Shown here: piece by piece, positions 1 through 10,432 of the stretch | Numbering within the stretch: the stretch's first letter is position 1 | How the letters are laid out: each line of letters opens with the position of its first letter | DNA from: Corella eumyota | Lineage: Eukaryota > Chordata > Ascidiacea > Phlebobranchia > Corellidae | Length of the DNA stretch: 64,000 nt | Assembly (NCBI GenBank): GCA_963082875.1 | Contig: OY720103.1 | Coordinates: forward strand, 10,292,001 to 10,356,000 | Reading direction: 5' to 3' | The notes under the pieces: model-generated | The model's database searches: none | What the model was told of the DNA's origin: nothing | Seen by the model: only the letters and a program-made list of their open reading frames with translations | Made by a program: the position numbers and the translations under genes

Positions 1-245
1 AGAATGAGGTTTTATTTCACAAGGTTTGGGGTTTGATCCCCACTGCCTTTATGCTGTTAGTAAGGCGCTATAAACGGTATAAACTTCTGCTAAGCCAACA
101 CTTGATCAGCAGTTTAATTATCGAACAATTATAATCAATAATATCCTAAACTACCAAAGTCAACTTAAGGCTAGGTTGGGGTAACAAATGCTACTCTATG
201 TTAATTCAAAAAGTTATCGTTCCCACATCAAAAATAAGTAAAATC
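1..245 (+). mobile_element. tRNA-derived SINE, cut by the window start
   Basis: Begins within the head (GGTTTGATCCCCACTGCC is the B box) and runs through the body (AAACTACCAAAGTCAACTTA) to CACATCAAAAATAAGTA. Kinesin intron. Confidence 0.8.
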
Positions 246-264
246 TGTATTTTTATTTTTCCAG

Positions 265-3200
265 ATATGCTGATCGTGCAAAGAAAATCAAGAACAAAGC
301 GACTGTGAATGAAAATCCAATTGACAAACTCATCCGAGAACTTAGGGAGGAAAATGAGAGATTAAAAGCTGCAACTTCCGGAAATTTACCGCTTCAGTCC
401 TCTGCCGGAATGACACCAGAAGGTAGAAAATTATTTTGTTTTTTTAAAAATTTTTTGCTTCTGAGTCTTATAATCATTGTTGCCATGTGGTAAAGGCATT
501 AATGCGCAAGGTTCAGGGGTGCTATTGTTATGTTATAGCTTCCTTAATAAGGCCTTAATTAACATGTATCTGAGGTTCTGGGTTCAAATACCGCTATTGC
601 CATGTTATAGCATTCTTTATAAGGCATTATTTAAACTGTATCTGAGGTTGTGGGTTCAAATACTGCTATAGCCATGTTATAGCATCCTTAATAAGGCATT
701 AATTAAACTGTATCTGAGGTTCTGAGTTCAATTACCACTAATACCATGTTGTAGCCTTCTTAATAAAGCAATTATAGAACTTTATAAAAGTTTTTTTTTT
801 TTCTTTTAATTAAAATTAATATACATTAACTTTGTAATTTTATTCTTAATTTAAATTGTTTTTATTTCCAGCAATTGAAGAAATGCGCAAGAAAATGCAA
901 GAAGAAATCAGAGAACAACTTTTAGCCAATCAACAACTTATGGACGATATGGATTGGGATACAAAATTAGTTCAAGTTAGTTAATTAAATCTTAAATTTT
1001 TATGTCAAATTTACATACAATGTTGAAGTGCAGTATGGTGTAGTGGTAAGAACACTTGGCTTATTTACATAAGGTCCTGGGTTTGATTCCTACTGCAATC
1101 ATGCTGTAGCTCTCTTAAGTAAGGCGCTATAAACGGTATAAACTCCTACTGAGCTAACACTTAATTAGCAGCAGAATTATGGGACAATTTTAATAAATAA
1201 CATTCTAACTGTCAAAGTTAACTCAAGACTGAGTCAGGGTTACAAATTTTACTCTGTGTTTAAGCTGTTAAGTCATCCTTTCTACATCAAGATATATATT
1301 CAAGTTTTTAAACTTTTTTTAGTCCCGAAAAGAAGATGCAGTCTTAGAAAAACAACATGGTAGTGAACAAATGGCCGTCCCTCATTTTATTAACTTAAAC
1401 GAGGATCCGATGTTATCAGGAGTTATAAGGTTGCCAATCTCCAAAGGAAAAGTTACTTTGATTGGCAGAAAAGATGCAGATCCTACTCCAGATATTGTCT
1501 TAACTGGGCTCAGGTAAAATCAAATATTTATTAATTTATCCTCGATATGGGAAATCTACTTTGTGATTTAAACATGGAGTAACATCAGTTACCTTGACCG
1601 AGACTTAAGTTGACTTTGGCAGATTGTGATATTATTGGTTACAATTGCTCAATTAAAATCTCTAATAATTTGAAAGCAGTTGGGATGGAACTCAAGACCT
1701 TATGCTAGGTATTCTAACCGGCAGCGTGGTGTAGTGGTAAGAACACTTGCTACAACACACATGAGGTCATGGGTTCAGTCCCCACTGCCCTCATGCTGTA
1801 GCGCTCATGAGTGGGTTCCTATAAACGGTATAAACTCCTGCTAAGCCAGCACCTAATCAGCAGCATAATTACCAGGCATTTATAATCTATAATATCCCAA
1901 ACTGCTAAAGGCAAATCGAGACTGGGTCGGGGTAGCTGATGTTACTTTATGTTTAAGTCCCGCATTTAACTTTTCCATATTAGGGATAAAGATATATACA
2001 CAAAACTACTACACTATGCTGTCATTTAATTAATATTATCTAACTTACATTATTATTATTTTTACACAGCATCCAAAAAGATCATGCCTCAATAAGTTAC
2101 GACAACGATGAAATTGTAATCAAACCTGGAAGTTCGGGGGCCAGAACTAAGGTTAATGGAGGACCTTTGACGGGGGAGAGAAAGTTAGAGCACAACGACA
2201 GAATTTTACTCGGTAATTTTAAAATTTTATAGGTTTTTTGCTCTATAAAGTGGTGTAGTGGTTAGAACACTTGGTTTTACAACATGAGGTTCTAGGTTTG
2301 ATAACCACTGCTTTTATGCTTTATTAATTTTATAGTAATTAGAGCATTTTGCTTTACTAAACATGGTCCTGGGTTCGATTCCCGTTGTTTTCATGCTGCA
2401 GCACCCTTAAGTAAGGCACTGAAAACGGTACGACCTACTGCTGATTCAAAACACAATCAGCAGACTAATTACCTAGCAATTGTATACTGTAATATTAAAA
2501 ACTGTCAAAGTCAACTCGAGACTGGGTCAAGTAACAAATGTTACTCTATGTTTAGACCGTAAAGTCTTTCCACATCAAGGATAAATGTATACCAAAATAT
2601 TAACTTTAATATGTTAATGCAGGTTCGAATCATTTATATGTGTTTAAGAATCCTCTTAAACCTGACTTACCAGAGGGTACCCCAAAATCTGTGGATTGGG
2701 ATTTTGCACAGAAGGAGTTGGCAGAACAGAGCGGGTTTTCTACTGCCCAAGCTGGCATGTCTAAAGGTAACAAATTAGTAATTAGCTACTTATTCAATTA
2801 TTTATACGCAGTAAGTATTTGCAATAAACCATTGAGTTAGGTTATAAAAAATCTTGGTTGTTTTTTTCCATTGCATTATTGTATATCGGCTTTTTGGTGT
2901 AGTTGTTTGGGTACCTGGCTTCACTACACAAGGTCCTGGGTTTAAATCCTACTTCTTTCATGCTGTAGTGCCCTTGAGTAGGGTGCTATAAACAGCTTGA
3001 ACTCTTGCTTAGTCAAAAAACAATCAACAAAGAAATTATCGAGCAATTATAATTAATAATATCCCAAACTGGCCAAGTCAACTTGAGACTGGGTCAAAGT
3101 AACAAATAAACTCTTAAGTTTAGGCTGTAAAGTTGGCCTTCCAATATTGAGGACAAATAAAAACTATTTTTACTTTTTTCTTAAGATCAACAAAGAGTCC

Positions 3201-6200
3201 AGGAACAAGTTCTTGAATTGCTTCCAATGATTGGTGAAGTGAATGCTGTTTCAGAAGAATTGAACAAATACCGACATTTTGAACTTGTGTTAGTTTCTGG
3301 TGGTTATCACACTGAGAAAGACAAAACAACAAAGTAAGATTGGTTTAGAATTTTTTTTTTAGTAATTTATCTATGATGTGGAAAGGTCAATTTCAGGGCT
3401 TAAACATAGAGTAACATGCGTTACCCCGACCCAGTCTTAAGATGACTTTGGCAGTTTGGGATATAATTGAGAATAATTTTAAATAGTTAATCTGCTGATG
3501 GTTTTTTGGCTCAGGATGGGTTTGTATTGCTTGTAGCACCTTATTCAAACGCTCTTTAGCATAAGAGCAGCAGGGATCAAACCCAGAACCTTCTATATTA
3601 AATTTAAGTGTTCTAACCACTAAACTCTGTCCCTGGTTTTTTATGTAACAATTTTAGTACAAGAAATTTTACTTTATTTAAAATTCTTTTTTATAAATGT
3701 AAGATTGAATCAGAGATGGTAGTAAAGTATTTATATAACACTTAATTTTGTATCTTTGATTTATAGGGTTATGGTTAAAGTGAAAAATTTGTTGAACTCC
3801 AACATGTGGATGTGGGAAAGAGGAAAGTTTATGAACAGAAGATACATGATTCAGGTTTGTGTTATTTGGTTTATGTGGTTGGAACACTTGACTTCACTAC
3901 AGAGGGCCATGGGTTCAATTCCTACTGTCTCCATGTTGTAGTTACTTTAAATAAGGCACTATAAACGGTATAAACTCATGCTAAGCCAATACTTAATCAG
4001 CAGTATAGTCAGAAAAAATCGACTTTTTTGCACTAAAAAATTAAGGATAAAAAAATCTAAAAAATTCGTTTTGTATTTTTAGGAAATGTACCAGAAGTTT
4101 ATTGATGGAGATGCAAGTTACAAGAACATACCACAAGATGAGGACCCCTTCCTAGATCCTCCGGAAGACATCACAATTGGAACAGCAAATGTCTTCCTTC
4201 AATCTTTAAGTTATGCTCTGGACTTTGATGACAAACTAACAATCACAGATTACAAGGTAAAAAAAAAGTTTTTTATTGAATTTTTTTATTGTATTTGTTT
4301 ATCCTCAATGTGGGAAGGTCAATTTTATGGCCTAAACATAGAGTAACATCATTTACTCCTTCCCAGTCTCAAGTTAATATTTGTTACCTCAACCTCATCT
4401 CGAGTTGACTTTGGCAGTTTGGGATATTATTAATTAAAACCGAAATATATAAATTTGCCGATTAGTTTTTGACTCTGCAGAAGTTTGTTTAGATTATGGC
4501 GCCTTATTCTAGGGTGCTACTGCATGGAAGCAGTTGGGATCGAACCCAGTACCTTATGTTTTAAATCCTAAATATGCTTTAGGTTGTTGTTGAATTTTTA
4601 ATAAAAAAATTGTATCTTTTGTTATAGGGTCAAGAAGAAGGTTCTTTGTCTGTTTCAGTGACTCCATGTCATCAAACAGGCAAACCTCTTGATGAAGAAG
4701 GTTTTATTGAAGATCCCAGAGAATTACTTGGAAATCCATACTACTTTAAGGTAAATATTGATGTTTAAATATTTAAAATAAAAAAATATGTGTGGTGGTA
4801 TAAACACTGGTATAAAGTCAGAAACTTTGATAAACATAACTTAACCATATATTTTACATTTTAAATTAAGTGTAATTTCTTTTTTTGTAAATTAATTAGC
4901 ATTTTGTTTATCACAGATCAATGTTCGACATTGTGATATAAACAACTCAAGACACACAAAAGGAATTTATGTCAAGTACAGAGCTTTAGCTGAAGATGAA
5001 GAAATTAAAACAGCTGTCATTAAGGTAACATTTATAAAGTTTTGTATTAAAATAAAGATTCTTGCAGCAGAGTGTGATGCTTGGAACACTTGGCTTTACT
5101 ACTTGAGATGCTGGGTTCAATCCCTACTGCTTTCATGCTGTAGCTGTTTAGGCCATAAAGAATATATATCAATATAACTTTTTGCTTAGGTTGGCAAATA
5201 CAACTTTTTATTCCAATTTTTTTCTTATTTTTAGGATACCTTAAACCCAGAGTTTAATCACAACCAAGTGATTGCAATTCCCTCGGTGAACGACGAACAT
5301 TTAGATTACTTTGAAACTGGAGCCATCACCTTCTTTGTGTTCGCTGTACAGCAAGATACAGCTCCAAGTGCAAGTGTCAAAAAGTTGACTACCAAGGTAA
5401 ACTTGTGAATTTGATTAAAATTCTTTGTTTTACTATGTAAGGTCTTGGGTACGATCTCCACTGCTATGGTATAGCAGCCAACTAGGTATCATAACATGAG
5501 GTTTTAGGTTAAATTCCTGCTGCTTTTATGCTGTTATGCCATTAAGTAAGATCATATATACATTATAAACTTTTGCTGGACCAAATAACAACCGGTAAAT
5601 TAATTATTGGCCAATTAAAATAAATATTATCCCAAACTGTCAAAGGTAACTCAAGACTGGGTCAGGGTATCAAATGTTACTCTATGTTTTGGCTGTAAAG
5701 TCGGCTTTTTTATATCAAGGATAAATAATTATAACAAACTATATCACTTATTCAAAACTATCTTTTTTAGGAACTGCGGGAAATGGATGGCCAGATGCCA
5801 ACTGCTCCTATGATTAGGAGAAACACGATCGTGGCAAGCGGTCTTCCACTTGCTGATACATCCCAACTTAAATCTGAACTTCACACTTTGCAGAAGAAGT
5901 TTGATCGACTTGAGAAAAAGGAAAAAAGAATACAGGTAGATTAAGTTTTATATAGTTTTAACTACTGTAAATAAAGGGTATATCAGGTACCTGCAAATTT
6001 ATTCTTTATGTGGAAAGGCTAACTTTACAGTTTAAACATAGAGTAACATTTGTAACCCCAACCCAGTCTTAAGTTGACTTTGACAGTTTGGAATATTAAA
6101 TATTATAATTGCTTGATAATTAATCTGCTGATTGGATTTTGTCTTGACAGGATTTAATATGTTTATAGTGCTTTATTGTAATGCCCTATAGCATAGAAGC

Positions 6201-9200
6201 AGTGGGGATCGAACCCAAGACCAAATATAGTAATAAAAAGGTGTTGTAACCATTTAACTATGCTGCTTGTTAATTAGTAAAAGCATCCTAAGACTTGGTT
6301 AGGGCAGCAATTTCTGCAACATCGATGATAAATTGTTTATTTTTAATTGAATATTGTTTTGTGAAGGCATGTGTTTATGATGTTGTTTATTAATAAATTT
6401 ATTTATTATTAAAGGATATTTGCACAGAATGGAACAAAAAGCCAGATAATGAACAAGAATTTGGAGGATTTTATCGATCCATTAACGCAGTGGCTTTCAG
6501 CAACGGAAAGAAGTTGTATAGAGCAGCTCATGCTGTAAACTATGTATGTGGTTTAATATTAGTCTTCAATATTTAACATTTAATAACATATTAGATACAA
6601 AGTTGCTACTAGCAGCTTAGTGTAGTGGTAAGAGCACTTGGCTTCACTACATGAGGTCATGGGTTCATTCCCAACTGCTTTCATGCTGTAGCATTCTTGA
6701 GTAAGACGCTAAAAACTGTCTAAACTGTTTCTAATGCAAAAGCTCAATTAGCAGCTTAATTATCGAGCAATTGTGACTTAAAATATTCAAAACTTCTTAA
6801 AATATTCAAAAACCATATCAAGGAAAATCAATACGAAAATTGATGATTTTACTGACTAATATTCTGATTAATATTTCTTAAATATTAATTTAAATTTTAG
6901 GTGATTTTTAGAATATTTATAACATAGAAAACATAGTATAACAATCAGTTTTCTTATATTATTAATGATATTAACAGCTACTAAGAGCTCAAAAAAGGGC
7001 TCGAGAACCAAACAAGGAAGTAAGAATCACATTGTTGTGTGACTTAGTGACACACTCTAACCATACACACACTTATTTTGATCTAACACACACATCTGAG
7101 ACACTTTTTGATTGGCTGTTAGTTGTTACTTTTATACAAAATGCTCAAACAGAAACTTTTATACAAAATTTTTATACAAAATTATACAAAATGCTCAAAC
7201 AGAAACTAGAGAAATGAATTTTAAAAAAGATTTTATCAAATATTTTATAAAAATGCTTTGGTTTTTTAACTATTACCACTATATTAAAAAGGTACTATTA
7301 TCCAAAAGTTAGGGCATATTTATAGAGTTAGGGCAAGCAGGGTAATATATAACATATTTATAGAGTTAGGGCAAGCAGGAGTAATATATAACATATTTAT
7401 AGAGTTAGGGCAAGCAGGGGTAATATATAACATATTTATAGAGTTAGGGCAAGCAGGGTAAAATAAAAAATATTTATAGAGTTAGGGCAAGCAGGGGTAA
7501 TATATAACACATTTATAGAGTTAGGGCAAGCAGGGTAATATATAACATATTTATAGAGTTAGGGCAAGCAGGGTAATATATAACATATTTATAGAGTTAG
7601 AGCAAGCAGGGTAATATATAACATATTTATAGAGTTAGGGCAAGCAGGGTAATATATAACATATTTATAGAATTAGGGCAAGCAGGGTAATATATAAAAT
7701 ATTAATTGAGTTAGGGCAAGCAGGGTAATATATAATATTTTTATAAAGTTGGGGCAAGCAAGGGTATAGTTTACATTAATCATTAAGAAAACGGGAATAT
7801 GCAAAAAGGCGGGAATATATAAGCGGGATATAAAAAGCAGGAATATATAAGTGGGAATATGCATTTTGGGGACATTGATTTTATAACCATCTAAGTTAAA
7901 GTAATTTTTATTTTTTTGACTTAAAATAACTTTAAAACTTTGTTATTAGGGTAGACGCGGTTCTGATTTTAACACGGACGCGATCAGCGTTTATAGTTTC
8001 GAGCTAACCCCCGACGAAATGAAATTAGTTTTGGAACCCCGGGGTGAAACCATCCTAGAGGAAGACGAAGAGGGTAACAGTCGGCGGGGCTCAACCCCTA
8101 AGAAAGACCAGGTTTTGGGCGTCACCCAGCTAGAAAATGGGGCGGGGTCGTTACCTGGGACCCCTAAAGGAGAGAAAAAGAATGGTTATTCATCAGCACA
8201 GAACGGAAAAGTAAGAGTTAAAGGCGGTGTTATATGCTCACTGTTCACCTTTACTTTCCTATTCAAGTCACATTACAATTACAAAACCTTTTTTAAACCT
8301 AATTCATCAGACAACTGCCATATTATCGTAACCATTTCTGTTTTACCGAAAACCATATGGCCAAAAAAAACATTTCATCGACCATGAGACATTATCTGTT
8401 AACCCCCAGGCTAACCCCTTTCTTCGGAAATGCCCTTTAATTTTTAAAGAAATTGAACCCAAACTACGATAAAATGTTGTTTTTGGAACATTTTATTTGG
8501 TAGAATGGTTTACGGTAATACAGACTCATACCTAATTATTCATTTTATATTAAAAAAAATTTGAACTTGGATTTTTTTGAAATTCAATTTTTTTTAACAA
8601 AATTAATTTTATCGAAAACAAAAGGGCATGTAATTGTAAATGTGTTTTTTGAGATATGGGTGGTAAAGGTGAAAGTGCATGTTAAAGTGTTATTGTCACA
8701 GCATCATCATCATTTCTGTTGTCATTGCATGCTTTCATTTTCTGTTTATCACTAAATTGGTGGCTGTAATTTATTATAAGCAATATTCAAAAACAATTTT
8801 TGGGTGATTTTTTTCGCATCAGTTTTAAAAATTATTATTTTTTTAATTAAGGGAATTGCAACTATGGTGAATATGTTTATAAAAATATGTTAGTTTAAAG
8901 TCATTTCAGCACTTTTTTTAAAAGAATCTCTTGACAAGTTACCTAAACTTTACATAGGATACCAAATATAATATTTTTTCATTTGATTTTTTCACGCATT
9001 GATAAAAATGACAAAAAAAATTATAGGATTAACAAACCACTACAGTTGGAAAAATTAACAAAATCACATTCACGATTTAAATTTTATGTTATCATTAATT
9101 TTCACTTAATCATTGGGTTGTTAACTGTACATTTTTTTCTTATCATGTTTTTTTGAACAACGTACAGCTGCCAATTTAGTCACTTTATGAATTCTTTTCA

Positions 9201-10319
9201 CTCATATTCATTTATATTAGTTAATAACCGTTTAAAAGTAAAGCAATTGCAAAAAGCAACATCATTAGAAGCATAGTTTGTACTGCATTACTGTAGAACT
9301 AACTATATAATTTTATTTTGTCTAAATTTAAATGCACACAATTTTTTTAAGTATTGTTAAAATGCTGATTGCACTTGATAAGGGGATATGATCTATTTAC
9401 TCCATATTATAACACATTAAAAACACCACTAAACAATAAAATATATAGGTTGTAACATAATATAATTTATAGCATTTTACAAGACAAAATATGCATGTAA
9501 TGATCATAATTGCATGCTCTTTTTTACACAAATCTTTTACTTTCTTAACGTTCAAGACAAATCTAATGGCTATTAATTTTTACACACTTTATTTTGGTGA
9601 TGCTGTGCTAAACACTGCCTTTAATTCTTTATTAAGTGTTAAGCATAAGACAAGGTTAATGTTATGTGTATGTTTGTAATAGCAAAAAGAGTATATTTTA
9701 TAAAGATTTTATTGCAAGAAAAGATGTAAAAAAAGGATTTTTTGTTTCTGTTTGAGCATTCATCATACCACTACTTAGTAAAACTGATTGTTGTGCTCTG
9801 TTTTTTATGCAAAAAGATGTTATATTTATAACATCTTGCTGATCAGTAGATTGCATGGCATTGCTTTGTTTTTATTTTTTTTTTAGTTTTTTTTTTTTTT
9901 TGCTTTTTTTTTTTTTTTTTTTAGCTTTGGTGTTTTGTAGTGGCTATATAGATATTAGTAGTTGCTTAATAGTCTGTTTTTTAACCATTGCTGAGTGCAT
10001 ATAATTTGTTTTTTAATAGAATAAGTCATATTCAAAAGGATATAAGAAAATATAGATAACCTTTTAACTCCCTTTTTGTGTGTGTGCCTTAATTAATTTA
10101 ATTTATCATTCATTTTTTTAGTAATTTTTAAGTACTTAAAACTTTTTTATGTACTTTAAAAATTTTTCCTTAACTTAATTAAAAGTTCAATTATTTATTT
10201 TTCAGTTGATCCAGGCTAGCAAGAATGCACAATCAGCTCAAACTGTTAAAAACGGAAAGATATCTCCAACCACAAGTCAAGGCAGTAAAGGTGGATCGAA
10301 AGCTTGTGTAATTATGTAA
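265..10319 (+). CDS. KIF28: Kinesin-3 family protein, KIF28-like (5' part outside window)
   Basis: Exons by frame and GT/AG sites: 265-422, 872-975, 1323-1513, 2070-2212, 2623-2766, 3186-3333, 3767-3854, 4083-4256, 4628-4750, 4917-5024, 5235-5396, 5771-5935, 6415-6543, 7950-8210, 10206-10319; 736 residues are visible. The first visible exon reads YADRAKKIKNKATVNENP, the kinesin-3 neck region just after the motor, then a short coiled coil and a forkhead-associated domain (about residues 100-215; PHFINLNEDPML, GRKDADPTPDIVL, HNDRILLGSNHLYVF). After it come the conserved block NVFLQSLSYALDFDDKLTITDYK and a further beta-rich segment. Family knowledge: kinesin-3 motors carry organelles along microtubules; KIF28/KLP-6 is linked to mitochondria and, in worm, to cilia. 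The segment order and lack of a PH domain favour KIF28 over KIF1 or KIF13. The protein ends in CVIM, a CaaX box. The motor domain, about 350 residues, must lie upstream. Introns are full of SINEs. Confidence 0.8.
505..770 (+). repeat. Tandem array of SINE-head (B box) segments
   Basis: Four units of about 73 bp, each with a GGTTCAA-like B box followed by a remnant of the SINE head (CCATGTTATAGCATTCTTAA). It lies in a kinesin intron. The rest of the SINE is missing, so only this segment was multiplied. Confidence 0.75.
1028..1300 (+). mobile_element. tRNA-derived SINE
   Basis: Full length: A box ATGGTGTAGTGGTAAGAAC, B box GGTTTGATTCC, tail CACATCAAGATATATA. Kinesin intron 2. Confidence 0.85.
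1536..1719 (-). mobile_element. tRNA-derived SINE, reverse, 5' head incomplete
   Basis: Starts with the reversed tail TTATCCTCGATATGGGAA and ends in the head at GGTATTCTAAC. Directly abuts a forward copy. Confidence 0.8.
1720..1998 (+). mobile_element. tRNA-derived SINE, subfamily I
   Basis: CGGCAGCGTGGTGTAGTGGT start, AGCTGATGTTAC and GATAAAGATATATACA end, the subfamily I marks. Forms an inverted pair with 1536-1719. Confidence 0.85.
2247..2590 (+). mobile_element. tRNA-derived SINE with duplicated head
   Basis: Two successive heads (GGTTCTAGGTTTGATAACC and GGTCCTGGGTTCGATTCCCG) share one body and tail. Confidence 0.75.
2888..3160 (+). mobile_element. tRNA-derived SINE
   Basis: Diverged copy with TTGGTGTAGTTGTTTGGG head, GACTGGGTCAAAGTAACAAA body and GAGGACAAATAAAAA tail. 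Confidence 0.75.
3364..3635 (-). mobile_element. tRNA-derived SINE, reverse
   Basis: Reversed tail TTATCTATGATGTGGAAAGG through GGGATCAAACCCAGAACC (B box) to CCACTAAACTCTG. Confidence 0.8.
3862..4013 (+). mobile_element. tRNA-derived SINE, 3' truncated
   Basis: Head and first body part only; stops after TTAATCAGCAGTATAG. Confidence 0.7.
4296..4570 (-). mobile_element. tRNA-derived SINE, reverse
   Basis: TTTATCCTCAATGTGGGAAG through GGGATCGAACCCAGTACC. An internal part (GTTACCTCAACC) is duplicated. Confidence 0.75.
5066..5165 (+). mobile_element. tRNA-derived SINE head fragment
   Basis: Head with B box GGTTCAATCCC, then a jump to the tail motif TTTAGGCCATAAAG; the body is deleted. Confidence 0.65.
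5424..5730 (+). mobile_element. tRNA-derived SINE
   Basis: Partial double head, then GACTGGGTCAGGGTATCAAA and ATCAAGGATAAATAAT. Confidence 0.75.
5998..6272 (-). mobile_element. tRNA-derived SINE, reverse
   Basis: TTATTCTTTATGTGGAAAGG to GGGATCGAACCCAAGACC and AACTATGCTGC. Confidence 0.8.
6606..6800 (+). mobile_element. tRNA-derived SINE, 3' truncated
   Basis: Good head (TTAGTGTAGTGGTAAGAGCA, GGTTCATTCCC) and half of the body, fading after AATATTCAAAACTTC. Confidence 0.75.
7305..7770 (+). repeat. 38-bp minisatellite, 12 units, in a kinesin intron
   Basis: Unit about TTTATAGAGTTAGGGCAAGC plus AGGGTAATATATAACATA. Twelve copies of the TTAGGGCAAGCAG core (a few diverged). The last units decay into GGGAATATATAA repeats up to about 7865. 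Confidence 0.9.
8211..10205 (+). other. Last kinesin intron: AT-rich, family D repeat and poly(T) tracts
   Basis: Two kilobases between the last two coding exons. Apart from a family D repeat (8380-8548) and poly(T) runs at 9870-9925, no gene, SINE or structured signal was seen. Confidence 0.6.
8380..8548 (+). repeat. Dispersed repeat (family D)
   Basis: GAGACATTATCTGTTAACCC, CGGAAATGCCCTTTAATTTT and GATAAAATGTTGTTTTTGGA then GGTTTACGGTAATAC. The same order of blocks occurs at 24405, 29305 and 56928. Unclassified. Confidence 0.6.
10305..10319 (+). other. C-terminal CaaX prenylation motif CVIM of the kinesin
   Basis: The last four codons before TAA encode Cys-Val-Ile-Met, preceded by a short Gly/Ser/Lys stretch (GSKGGSKA). 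CVIM is the same tetrapeptide as the farnesylation box of KRAS4B (established knowledge). The reading frame of the last exon is fixed by phase-0 splicing from 8210 to 10206 and is open over 37 codons. Confidence 0.6.
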
Positions 10320-10399
10320 ACTAAAGTAATTTTGAAGGATTTTATGTAGAAGCATGCGGCACAAAAAATAAGCTGTCATTTTTAGTTTAAAGGCTTAAT

Positions 10400-10432
10400 A
10401 ATAAACCTTAACCCAACCCTCTTATTAATAAA
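10400..10432 (+). promoter_or_regulatory. Candidate poly(A) signals of the kinesin gene
   Basis: Two AATAAA hexamers at 10400-10405 and 10427-10432, about 80-110 bases after the stop codon. Position is right for cleavage and polyadenylation, but AT-rich DNA yields such hexamers by chance. Confidence 0.4.

Noticed and set aside
7305-7770. Interstitial telomere repeat
   Set aside because: TTAGGG occurs once per 38-bp unit and not in tandem; this is a minisatellite, not telomeric DNA.
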